33,821 nucleotides of DNA from Desulfarculales bacterium UBA696 (lineage in GTDB: Bacteria; Desulfobacterota; Syntrophobacteria; Syntrophobacterales; Syntrophobacteraceae), in contig DBMO01000045.1 of the NCBI GenBank assembly GCA_002298995.1, positions 1 to 33,821 of the forward strand. The letters are read 5' to 3'. Of the stretch, positions 23,115 through 31,969 are shown in pieces (the first letter of the stretch is position 1; the number at the start of each line of letters is the position of its first letter). The position numbers and the translations under genes were made by a program. The notes below the pieces were generated by a model, which did no database searches, was not told the DNA's origin, and saw only the letters and a program-made list of their open reading frames with translations.

Positions 23115-25541
23115 TTAGTTTGCACCTGTTTTTTCAGCCAAAGCCTTCACCGTCTCCGCAATTTCCTCCGCGCTAACCTGCCGGCGCAGTTTTTCCAATT
23201 CGCCCATTACCTTGGCGAATCTTACCCCTTCGGCGGCGCTTATCCATTCGAGCTGGAGCCTTTCGGGTCGGATGCCAAGCTTTGACATTTTCTTGCGGAT
23301 CTTTTCGATCCTTTTTTGTGTCCAGAGGTTTGCGTTGTTGTAGTGGCAGTCGCCGATGTGGCAGCCGCTTACGAGCACTATGGGCGCGGCTTTGGCGAAA
23401 GCGTCCCAGATAAAGGACTCGTCAACGCGGCCGGAGCACATCGTGCGGATGAGGCGCACGTTAGGAGGGTACTGCAGCCTGGATACGCCGGCGTAGTCGG
23501 CCCCGGCATACGAGCACCAGTTGCAGGCGAAGGCGAGGACCTTCGATTCGGGGGCCTCGGCCAGAAGCGCCTCCACCTGGTTTCCGATCTGCTGGTCGGT
23601 GAAATGGTTCATTATGATTGCGTCGAATGGGCACTCGGCGGCGCAGGTGCCGCAGCCAGAGCAGGCAGCCTGAGTTATTTGTGCCTGGATTTTCCGCTTC
23701 GAGTCGGCGGAAATTGCTCCGTAGGGGCAGACTTCGACGCATTTCCCGCAGGCTTTGCATTTTTCGGGGTCAACTTCGGCGGTGGCAGGCTCCGAGATGA
23801 TCTCACCCCTGTGCATGAGGCGTATGGCGCGGGCGGCGGAGGCCGATCCCTGGGTAACCGATTCCTTTATGTCTTTTGGGCCCTCGGCGCAGCCGGCAAA
23901 ATAGACGCCCTTTGTGGCGGAATCAACCGGCTGGAGCTTGGGATGGGCTTCGAGGAAAAAGCCGTCGGGGCTCAGCTGCAACCCGAGGATTTCCTGGAGC
24001 TTTTTGGTGGTCTTCGAGGGCTGCAAGCCGACCGCGAGGACCAGCATATCAAGATCATGGAAGGCTATTTTGCCGGTTGCGGTATTCTCGACTGCAACCC
24101 GAATTCCGCCGTCTCCATTCTCGATGACCGTCCCGGGCAAGCCGCGGATGTAGCGGACCCCCAGACTGCGGCTCTTTCGGTAGAGGTCCTCGAAACCTTT
24201 TCCGAATGCCCGGATGTCGATGTAGAACACCTTTATCTCGATATCAGGGTAGTGCTCCTTGAGCACCAGCGTGCTCTTGACTGTGTTCATGCAGCAGATG
24301 TTCGAGCAGTATTCGCCGCCTTTTCTGGCAGAGCGTGAACCGACGCACTGCACAAAACCAACTGATTTGGGGACATTGCGGTCGGAGGGCCTGATCAGCT
24401 CGCCTTTTGAGGGGCCGCCGGCGCTCACCAGGCGCTCGAACTCGGTGCTGCTCAGCACGTTTTCAAAGCGAGTGTAGCTGTATTCGTCAAGTTCCTTGGG
24501 ATTATAAGGTTCGAGGCCGGTTGCAACGACGATGCTCCCGACCTTTTCCACCACTTCCTCATCGGACATGTGGAAGTTGATGCACTTCTTCTCGCACACC
24601 TCGGAGCATTTGGCGCATACGACCGGGTTGTGGCCGAGGCACTCCTTGATGTTTATCACGTAGGCCGACGGGACCGCCTGCGGGAAGGGGGAGTAGACGG
24701 CCTTTCTCGACGAAAGACCTTCATTGAACTCATCCGGGCGCACTACCGGGCAGACCTTGGCGCATTCGCCGCAAGCCGTGCAGTCCTTTTCAGAGACATA
24801 GCGGGCGCGCTTGAGGATCTTCACCTCAAAGTTGCCGACATAGCCTTTAACGTCGATTACTTCGCTAAGAGTCAGGAGCTTGATTCGGGGATGCCGACCG
24901 GCATCCGTCATTTTCGGCCCGAGAATTCAGATCGAGCAGTCCATGGTCGGGAAGGTCTTATCGAGCCTCGCCATCTGGCCGCCTATCGAGGGCTTTTTCT
25001 CGACCAACACGACCTCGTAGCCGTTGTCGGCAAGATCGAGCGCCGACTGAATACCCGCTATCCCGCCCCCGATTACCAGGGTCCTCTTGGTGAGAGGAAT
25101 CCTGCTTCCCTGGAGCGGTTCGAGATCTCTCGCCCGCGCAACCGCCATCCGCACCAGATCGAGCGCCTTTGCGGTTGCGGCTTCAGGCTCGTTGATATGG
25201 ACCCAACTGCAATGTTCCCGCAGATTTGCCATTTCAAGCAGATAGGGGTTAAGACCGGCGCTTTCAATCATCTGGCGGAAGGTCGGCTCATGGAGCCTCG
25301 GAGAGCAGGACGCGATAACCACGCGGTTCAGGCCGTGCTCTGCGATATCTTCCTTGATGCCGTGCTGGCCAGGCTCCGAGCACGCATACTGGATGTCGCG
25401 CGAAACGATCACATCCGGCATTGCCGCGCTCAGCTCGGCGACTTTGGGGCAGTCGACGGTCCTGGCAATATTCAATCCGCAATGGCAGATATAGACGCCG
25501 ATCCTGGGGGCTTCGCCCTGTTGTAAGGCTGATTTTTTCAT
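23115..25541 (-). CDS. hdrA: Selenocysteine-containing HdrA-MvhD fusion
   Basis: HdrA is the FAD- and Fe-S-containing core of heterodisulfide reductases and their bacterial relatives, where it performs flavin-based electron bifurcation. The gene reads through an in-frame TGA at 24927-24929 to give 808 residues. The context is KTFPTMDCSI-U-ILGPKM, with selenocysteine (U205) at a cysteine conserved in Sec-free HdrA. Parts in order: HdrA N-terminal domain (IGVYICHCGLNI, 14-25), FAD-binding VIGGGIAG (156-163), U205, Fe-S motif CTACGECAKVCP (254-265), FAD end VYFAGCAEGPKDI, two more [4Fe-4S] motifs (CKACGKCVEVCP, CSGCGTCAAECP; about 595-640), then a C-terminal MvhD domain (FACNWCSYAG from 671). 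The start follows AGGA with an 8-nt gap, 25 nt after the previous gene. Confidence 0.93.
24889..24906 (-). promoter_or_regulatory. SECIS-like hairpin of hdrA
   Basis: On the minus strand GGATGCC-GGTC-GGCATCC forms a perfect 7-bp stem with a GGTC loop. The stem begins 20 nt after the TGA at 24927-24929, inside the coding sequence. Bacterial SECIS elements recognised by SelB lie in this place and carry a GU-containing apical loop, so this supports recoding of the TGA to selenocysteine. Confidence 0.8.
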
Positions 25542-25566
25542 TATGATTTCCTGGCCGGTAAAACGG

Positions 25567-27153
25567 TTATTCCCACTGAATATTTTTCGCCAGCACCGAG
25601 GTGAGGTCCATTATTTCCATCCGGATTTCTTCACCCAAAAGTGGGTCTTCCATGGCGCATTTGAGGTGGATCTGGCACTTCGGACAGGCGGTTAGGAGCA
25701 GATCGCTCCCGGTCTCCTTTGCCTGGCGCAGCCGCTTCACCTGCATGGCCTTGGAGAAGCTGTCGCAGCCGGTCCATGCGCAGTTTCCGCAGCAAAGGGA
25801 AGAGAGCCCGCGATCTTGCATTTCGGTAAAGGCCCGCACCTTGAGCCGACTAATGAGATTTCTCGGCAGCTCACAGCCTTCTTTGGTTCGGCTAAGGCGG
25901 CATGGGTCCTGGAAGGTGATTTTGCGGCCGGATTTCTTGAACCCCACCGCTCCCTTCGAGATTTCCCTTTCGGCAAGTTCGAAGATGTGCGTAACCTTGA
26001 ATCCGGGTTCGATCCCGTGCTCGGGATAGTCGCGGGAGAAGGCCCTGTAGCACTCGGGGCAGGCGGTAACGACTTCCTCTATGCCCATCGATGAGATAAG
26101 CTCAACGTTCAGGCGGGCGAGCTTGAGGAAGTTGTCACGGTCGCCCGACCAGAGAAGGTCATGGCCGCAGCACCTCTCGTTTGGCATTATCGCCGGATTT
26201 ATGTCGAAGAAATTTAGCAGCCTGAGCGCATCGGCAAGTATGTCGGTAGTCCGGACGCCGAGGTGATTGCGAAAAAATGTATCGAAATAGGGTGAGCAGC
26301 CTCCGAAAAAGAGGATTTTGCTGCCGGCATCGGTCTGGACATCTTCGGGAAGCCAATCCCAGTGCCTCACGGGAAGTCCGGGAGAGGTCATGGTTCGCAT
26401 GAGCGACTGGAAAAAGCCTTCGTGGGCCTCGAACCGTCCGTTCGCGGAGTTTTTACCTGCATTTCGCATATCCCTGACGAATTCGGGAAAGCTTACCGCC
26501 GATGGACAGCGGTCGTAGCACAAGCCGCAGGTGAGGCAAGACCAAATGTCTTCCTTAACGGCAGGCGATTCGAGTTCGCCCGAGGCAACGGCGTTTGCGA
26601 TTGCCCTTGGCGAAAAAGGTTTTCCGGAAAGGGCTACAGGACATGCGGAGGAGCATTTTCCGCAGTCCTGGCATGTGTAGATGTTGTGCGTTGCCATAAT
26701 CGACGCGGCATTGCCCTCCGAAGCGCCAGACTGCACCTCGGCGATAGCCGGGACGACCGGGGTTTTTCCGAGTTCCGCGACCCTGTTTCGGAAGTTTACG
26801 AGGAAATCGAGAAGCGCGTCGGGCTGATCGGGATAGAATGCCGCAAATCCAAGCCGCTCGCGTCCCAGCCCGAGAAGTTCCAGGATGCCGCGCGTATCCT
26901 CGACGTTTCTTTCAGCAACCGAAGTCCCTATCCCGTAGCGGCACGTTCCAGGCTCGCAGCCAACTAGCGCGACGCCGTCCGCCCCTGTCTCGAAAGCCTT
27001 GAACAGGAGCGACTTCGTTATTCGCCCGCTGCACGGAATCCTGACCATCCTGATCTCGCGGGGCAGGGGCGCGAGGGTATCCTGAAGGGCCTGATATGCC
27101 GCGTGGGGGCTCCAGTTGCAGAGAAAAAGAATTATTTTGAGATCTCTTTCCAT
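25567..27153 (-). CDS. MvhD-HdrC-HdrB fusion protein
   Basis: A 528-residue fusion of three electron-transfer modules. Residues 1-130 are MvhD/FlpD-like (FLCNWSPHAAYQALQD; CSGRITKSLLFKAFETGADGV; CEPGTCRYG), the unit that links Hdr to an electron-donating enzyme. Residues 159-217 are HdrC-like with two [4Fe-4S] motifs (CQDCGKCSSACP, CLTCGLCYDRCP). Residues 278-500 are HdrB/HdrD-like with two cysteine-rich CCG domains: C286, C328-C329, C365/C368, and C418, C454-C455, C490/C493, the ligands of the non-cubane clusters that cleave disulfides in HdrB. I start at ATG 27153; a longer frame to 27303 would run into the preceding gene and shows no homology. It lies 41 nt after the GltD-HdrA gene. Confidence 0.88.
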   Translation of the reverse strand: MERDLKIILFLCNWSPHAAYQALQDTLAPLPREIRMVRIPCSGRITKSLLFKAFETGADGVALVGCEPGTCRYGIGTSVAERNVEDTRGILELLGLGRERLGFAAFYPDQPDALLDFLVNFRNRVAELGKTPVVPAIAEVQSGASEGNAASIMATHNIYTCQDCGKCSSACPVALSGKPFSPRAIANAVASGELESPAVKEDIWSCLTCGLCYDRCPSAVSFPEFVRDMRNAGKNSANGRFEAHEGFFQSLMRTMTSPGLPVRHWDWLPEDVQTDAGSKILFFGGCSPYFDTFFRNHLGVRTTDILADALRLLNFFDINPAIMPNERCCGHDLLWSGDRDNFLKLARLNVELISSMGIEEVVTACPECYRAFSRDYPEHGIEPGFKVTHIFELAEREISKGAVGFKKSGRKITFQDPCRLSRTKEGCELPRNLISRLKVRAFTEMQDRGLSSLCCGNCAWTGCDSFSKAMQVKRLRQAKETGSDLLLTACPKCQIHLKCAMEDPLLGEEIRMEIMDLTSVLAKNIQWE

Positions 27154-27194
27154 TTTTTCAATATCGTTCCATTTTTTGTGGCTTCTGTTGGGAA

Positions 27195-30100
27195 CTACGC
27201 CAAAACCTCCTGGATCAACTGCTCGAGGAAGAGCCGGTCGCGGTAAGGGCTGTCGGCGGCGTTCGATGGACAAACCGAAATGCAGTTGCCGCACCCCTTG
27301 CAAAGCGCTTCATCGACTACTGAGTAGCAGGTGCCCAGGGAATTGGAATGAAAGCTTACGGCCCGGTAGGGGCATACGCTTACGCACCTGCCGCAGCCGC
27401 GGCACAGGGCCATGTCGATTGAAACGGTGTAGCCCTTGTTCTGCCTGGGGCCGCGAGGCATAACCGAGGCCGCGAGAATGCCTGTTGCAGTCCCCTTTAT
27501 CCGCTCTGATAGATTAATCCCCTGCGGGCTTGCGAGTAAAAGCCCGGGGATGGAGGTCGATCCGGGCACCAGGAACGGTACCCCTCTCAAACCTTGAGCC
27601 TGCATGGCGTGCACGAAATCGTGCGGAGGGAGGTCCGGATGGGGCATGTAGGCTATGGTTTTGCGGGCCTGCTCGCCAAGGATCACCGCTCCGGCATGGA
27701 AAACCTGCCGGCAGCCGTCGTCCATGGTCACGATTATGCTGAAGTCGCCGACGGTTCCCTTTAGCGAATTAGCACTCGATCCGATGAATGCATGCACATT
27801 CGAATATTCCGGAACATCGGAGAGCGGGGCGCCGGGACTGCCGAAAAGGAAAACCTCCATTCCCATTCCGCCTATGACCTCGGCGGTCCGCAGGGCGGCT
27901 TCGGATTGGCCAACGACTACGGTGGTAAAGTTGTACTGGCGTGCCGGAACGGGGAGGGTCTTGAGCAGAGCTGCGCGGCGAATCGAGCGCTTCAGTAAGC
28001 CTCCGAATCGTTTGACCGCCAGTTGCGGGTCACGCTCGAGCAGAGCCAATACCTCCCCCCTGAGGTTGCAAGTCTCGGCCATTGCGCGGTTGATGCCGGT
28101 GCCGTGAAAAAGATTATCCTTGAGCCTTGCCCTCTGGTCGGTGCATGCGCTGCAAATCAGGTTCAGGGGACAGCAGACGCATGAGGCCAAAACGATTCTG
28201 GTCAGGCCCTTTTCGCGAATGGTTCGAAGTATCGAGGCGCAGCCTTCGGGCGTGCACGCGGACTCGATGATCTCCGAATGCTCGACGTGATGGTTTCCAG
28301 GCAAGCTGTAGACGAAGTTATCCATTTCCGGGAGCCAGCCGAGCGAATTGTCGCAGCGGCAGACAAAGACGCCGATCCTCAGCTCCGTGGAAAGCTGCGG
28401 TCCGGGAGGAGTGAAGGACATGCCGTGCCCCTTCATCCTGGGGGCGCTTTCCTTAAGAAGCAGTATTGCCTCTGCCGCGGATGCGAACCCGCGCATGGTC
28501 ATCGTGAAAACATCGGGCCGGATCGCCTTCGAGCTGTATGCGCGGATGACGTCCTCTCCTTTAATACCCGGAGCGGCTGCTGGATCGGCGATAATGACGA
28601 CGCCGGCTTGTTCCACCTGCTCGGACCCTACCGCATCATGCACGATGGCCTTGGTACATACTTCGGCGCACTGGAGGCACTCGGAGCATACCCCGCACTG
28701 GAGGCACCTTGACGTTTCGGCCTGTACCTGGGCTTCGCTTAGCCCCAGTGCAACTTCGACCGAAAGCCCCCGCCTCGACTCCTGCCGGCGCTCGGGCATT
28801 CTGGCGCGAGGCACAACCGGGATGTCCCCGGCAATCGGACGCAGCTCGGAATCGGCGGGGCGGCAGCTCTTAAAAGGTGTTGCCGATTCGCCGGAAAGAT
28901 GCCGGTGAACGGCATAGGCGGCTTCGCGGCCGGAAGCCATGGCGGCCACGACTGTTGAGGGTCCTTCCGCGGCATCGCCGGCGGCAAAAACATTGCCCTG
29001 TGGCTCTATTCTTTTTCCGGTCTGTCCGATTGCAACGATTACGCTGTCGAAGGCCAATTCAATCGGCTTCGCGCCATCGACCGGTACCGGCCACGGGATT
29101 CCATTTGCATCCGGCGGACCCGGCTTCGTGGGGACAAAGCGGATGAATTCGAGTTTTCCCGTTCCGCCTGAAAACTCGCTCACCTTTAGGCTGGTCTTCA
29201 TTGCAACGCCCTCCCGGCGGGCTTCTTCCACCTCCGAAGCGTCAGCCGGAATGAGTTCTTCAGGAAACCATGAAATAAGCGTTGCCTCGGCCCCGAGCCT
29301 AACAAGGGTCCTTGCTGCCTCGAAGGCAGAGTTTCCGTCGCCGATAACCGCCACTTTGCCTGATGCGGCGCTAATTTCGCCCCGATATACCTTTGAGAGA
29401 AAATCAATGCAGCCCTGCACCCCGGCGAGTTCTTCCCCGGCTGTGCCCAGTTTGCGGTCCGCCCATAGGCCGGTTGCGAGGACAACGGCGGAAAATTCGG
29501 CTGCCTGCGAATCGAATTGCGTCCCCAGGTGGAACTTCACGCCCATGTTAGCCAGATATCCGATTTCGCGGTCAAGGATTTCGCGCGGCAGCCGGTATGG
29601 GCCAATACCGTAACGCAAAAGTCCGCCCGGCATTTCTTCCTTTTCAAAAACGCTCACCCTGTATCCGAGCCTGGCAAGGTCGGCCGCCGCTGCGAGGCCT
29701 GCTGGGCCGGAACCTACGACGGCGACCTTCTCGCGGTTTCTCTTGACCTGGAGGCTTTCTTTGGCAGGTTCGGAGGAATCGGCAAGAAAGCGCTTGATGT
29801 CCCTTATCGCAACTGGCTGGTCGAGTTCGCTTCGGCGGCATGCGGCTTCGCATGGGTGTGTGCAGATCCTGCCGCAGATGCCTGGAAGAATGTTATCTTT
29901 TCGGATGAGTTCGAGCGCTTCGCAGAATTTACCGGCCCTCGCGAGCGCCATGTATCCCTGAACGTTTACTCCAAGGGGGCATTTTTCCTGGCAAAGCGGT
30001 GTTCCGCGCTTATCGATAACCGCCCGGCCGGGCAGTGCTTGCCTACCGCCGTAATGGACCGCTTTTGTCCCATCAGGTCCAAGTGCGGGACACACTTCAT

Positions 30101-30452
30101 CGCACTTCCCGCAAAGGGTGCACCGCTCGGCATCGACGTAAGAGGCGGGCTTGCTGTAGCGTATCGAAAAACCCTGCGGAGTGTGTTTGATCGAAGTAAC
30201 GGATGCCGGCAAAACGCAGCGGATTCGTGGGTTTCTCAAGATTCGCAAAAGCCCCGGCCGATTAGCGTAATTAAGTGATACGCCGGAGGGCATGCGCCAG
30301 TTTTCGGCGGCCAGCTTCTCGTTAAGATCTGGGTCGGTATCGATCAAGGTAACCGGGATGCCCATTTCTCCTAGCTTGTTCGTGGCGGCTATGCCGGCTG
30401 GAGTGGCCCCGATCACGCAAACCTTTTGCAGTCGCTCCTTGGGGTTTTTCAC
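27195..30452 (-). CDS. Giant GltD-like/HdrA-like flavoprotein fusion
   Basis: A 1085-residue multi-cofactor protein. Order: Rossmann start (VCVIGATPAG, 11-20); a Fe-S motif CTLCGKCDEVCP (C111-C121); a GltD-like N-terminal Fe-S region (C154/C158, C193, C197, C201, C205); a GltD-like FAD/NAD(P)-binding domain (GSGPAG 247-252, GDGNSA 371-376, AAGDAA near 490); a cysteine-rich segment CLQCGVCSECLQCAEVC (583-599); an HdrA-type N-terminal domain (GVFVCRC 694-700, cysteines 758-770); a C-terminal two-cluster ferredoxin (C1017-C1027, C1051-C1061). GltD domains usually take electrons from NAD(P)H to flavin, so this could tie the Hdr complex to the nucleotide pool. It overlaps korC by four bases and has no in-frame TGA. 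Confidence 0.85.
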   Translation of the reverse strand: MKNPKERLQKVCVIGATPAGIAATNKLGEMGIPVTLIDTDPDLNEKLAAENWRMPSGVSLNYANRPGLLRILRNPRIRCVLPASVTSIKHTPQGFSIRYSKPASYVDAERCTLCGKCDEVCPALGPDGTKAVHYGGRQALPGRAVIDKRGTPLCQEKCPLGVNVQGYMALARAGKFCEALELIRKDNILPGICGRICTHPCEAACRRSELDQPVAIRDIKRFLADSSEPAKESLQVKRNREKVAVVGSGPAGLAAAADLARLGYRVSVFEKEEMPGGLLRYGIGPYRLPREILDREIGYLANMGVKFHLGTQFDSQAAEFSAVVLATGLWADRKLGTAGEELAGVQGCIDFLSKVYRGEISAASGKVAVIGDGNSAFEAARTLVRLGAEATLISWFPEELIPADASEVEEARREGVAMKTSLKVSEFSGGTGKLEFIRFVPTKPGPPDANGIPWPVPVDGAKPIELAFDSVIVAIGQTGKRIEPQGNVFAAGDAAEGPSTVVAAMASGREAAYAVHRHLSGESATPFKSCRPADSELRPIAGDIPVVPRARMPERRQESRRGLSVEVALGLSEAQVQAETSRCLQCGVCSECLQCAEVCTKAIVHDAVGSEQVEQAGVVIIADPAAAPGIKGEDVIRAYSSKAIRPDVFTMTMRGFASAAEAILLLKESAPRMKGHGMSFTPPGPQLSTELRIGVFVCRCDNSLGWLPEMDNFVYSLPGNHHVEHSEIIESACTPEGCASILRTIREKGLTRIVLASCVCCPLNLICSACTDQRARLKDNLFHGTGINRAMAETCNLRGEVLALLERDPQLAVKRFGGLLKRSIRRAALLKTLPVPARQYNFTTVVVGQSEAALRTAEVIGGMGMEVFLFGSPGAPLSDVPEYSNVHAFIGSSANSLKGTVGDFSIIVTMDDGCRQVFHAGAVILGEQARKTIAYMPHPDLPPHDFVHAMQAQGLRGVPFLVPGSTSIPGLLLASPQGINLSERIKGTATGILAASVMPRGPRQNKGYTVSIDMALCRGCGRCVSVCPYRAVSFHSNSLGTCYSVVDEALCKGCGNCISVCPSNAADSPYRDRLFLEQLIQEVLA

Positions 30453-31066
30453 GGTTCCCCCCCCTTTGCCGCCGCTGCCTTTTTACGCCTGGCCTTGAGA
30501 ACTGCCATCCCGAACTCATAGCCTTTGTTGAATGCGGCGGTGTTCGCATCCTCGGTCCCGCTCGGCACCGAATCGCAAACCGATTTTATCATCGCCTCAA
30601 CCGATGCGGCCCCGGTCACCGCAGTGACAAAGCCGAGCATAACGATATTTGCCATCATCTTCCTTCCTAGTTCCTCGGCGATGCGGGTGGCTGGAATAGG
30701 GAAGGAGTCGGCCGTTATTTCCGGGGGGCGTACCATGTCCAGGTCGTAGAGCACTACCCCGTTCTGCCTGAGAAGATCCGCATATTTGTCGTAGCCGGCC
30801 TGTGACATGCAAACCAGGATGTCGGGGTTTCGCACGTAGGGAAAATGTATGGTGGAATCGGCGATTATCACCTGGGCGCTGCACGCACCGCCGCGAGCCT
30901 CTGGACCGTAGGACTGGGTAAGAGTGCTTTCCTTATGGTCGAGCAGGCTTGCCGCCATTCCCAGCACCTGTCCGGCCAGGACAATTCCCTGGCCGCCAAA
31001 GCCGGTGATAAGGATTTCTAACTTCGATTTTTCGGTTGAGTTCCGATCCATTCTGGTTCCAATCAC
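30449..31066 (-). CDS. korC: 2-oxoacid:ferredoxin oxidoreductase gamma subunit
   Basis: The gamma subunit carries the domain for coenzyme A handling in four-subunit 2-oxoacid:ferredoxin oxidoreductases. The 205-residue protein shows ILITGFGGQGIVLAGQVLG near the start, QSYGPEARGGACSAQV, and the MMANIVMLGFVTAVTGA segment. The frame opens at GTG 31066, one base into the korB stop (TAGTG); ATG 31051 (MDRNSTEK) with GGAA ahead is a good alternative. Confidence 0.9.
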   Translation of the reverse strand: MIGTRMDRNSTEKSKLEILITGFGGQGIVLAGQVLGMAASLLDHKESTLTQSYGPEARGGACSAQVIIADSTIHFPYVRNPDILVCMSQAGYDKYADLLRQNGVVLYDLDMVRPPEITADSFPIPATRIAEELGRKMMANIVMLGFVTAVTGAASVEAMIKSVCDSVPSGTEDANTAAFNKGYEFGMAVLKARRKKAAAAKGGEP

Positions 31067-31905
31067 TATGCCGAATCGGCGGCCGGTTGCGGACGGCAGA
31101 TCTTGTCGTACGATTCAGTAAATGTGGGCCGCTCGAAGTCTATGAACTTGCCGAGCGTTATCCCGCGCTTAAAATCCAGGAGCACTTCGGCTGGATTGGC
31201 GCCGTTTTTGACCACCGCGCGCTCCTGGAATATCTTGAGCGCCTCGATTGGCTTTTGTTTGTTTCTGCGCCCGTAGCCGGTGGGGCAGGGGGCAAGCACC
31301 TCGATGAAGGAAAAACCCCGCCTCTGGATGGCCTCGGATATGGACTGGGTGAGATCTCTCGTATGGAGCATCGTCCAGCGGGCGATGTATGTAGCCCCGG
31401 ATGCGTATGCGAGCAGGGGCAGGTTGAACGGAGACTCCGGGTTTCCCCGAGTCGTCGTGGTTGTCTTTGCAAGGTTGGGAGTGGTTGCCGCAGCCTGGCC
31501 GCCCGTCATTCCGTAATTGAAGTTATTTACGCAAATAACGGTGAGGTCCATGTTACGCCTTGCTGCGTGGAGGAAGTGATTGCCCCCTATTGCAAACAGG
31601 TCGCCGTCGCCGCTGAAGACGATTACGTTCAGTTCGGGGTTGGCAAGCTTCATGCCGGTTGCAAACGGGATGGCCCGCCCGTGAGTGGTGTGATAGGAAT
31701 CGAGTCTCACGTACCCCGCGCCTCGCCCGGAGCAGCCTATCCCGGATACAACCGCCGTCTTGTCCAGGTCGATCCCGCTAGACTGCAGCGCGATAAGGCA
31801 CGAAGAAAAAGCAGTACCGATCCCGCACCCCGGGCACCAGATATGCGGGATGCGCTCGGTTCGAAGGATCGGGTCCAGCGGATGTTTAGAAGCCGAAGTG
31901 GTCAT
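31066..31905 (-). CDS. korB: 2-oxoacid:ferredoxin oxidoreductase beta subunit (thiamine diphosphate binding)
   Basis: The beta subunit holds thiamine diphosphate and a [4Fe-4S] cluster. The 279-residue protein has the IPHIWCPGCGIG motif near the start, the GIGCSGR loop, and the cofactor signature GDGDLFAIGGNHFLHAARRN followed by NNFNYGMTGGQ. AGGGAA lies just ahead of ATG 31905. It is 64 nt after korA and touches korC. Confidence 0.93.
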   Translation of the reverse strand: MTTSASKHPLDPILRTERIPHIWCPGCGIGTAFSSCLIALQSSGIDLDKTAVVSGIGCSGRGAGYVRLDSYHTTHGRAIPFATGMKLANPELNVIVFSGDGDLFAIGGNHFLHAARRNMDLTVICVNNFNYGMTGGQAAATTPNLAKTTTTTRGNPESPFNLPLLAYASGATYIARWTMLHTRDLTQSISEAIQRRGFSFIEVLAPCPTGYGRRNKQKPIEALKIFQERAVVKNGANPAEVLLDFKRGITLGKFIDFERPTFTESYDKICRPQPAADSA

Positions 31906-31969
31906 ACATTTCCCTAAATTGACCGGTGTTTGGGTAAAATCGGCGCCAGAGAATATCCGGTTCGCGTCA

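Noticed and set aside
24911..24929. hdrA as a pseudogene split into two by a stop codon
   Set aside because: The codon is TGA at a conserved redox position, the frame is unchanged across it, and a SECIS-like hairpin follows. Selenocysteine explains it better.
23316..25526. Long plus-strand open frames opposite hdrA (340 and 318 codons)
   Set aside because: They are antisense shadows of the GC-rich hdrA gene. They show no recognisable domains or ribosome binding sites, while the minus strand encodes a full HdrA.
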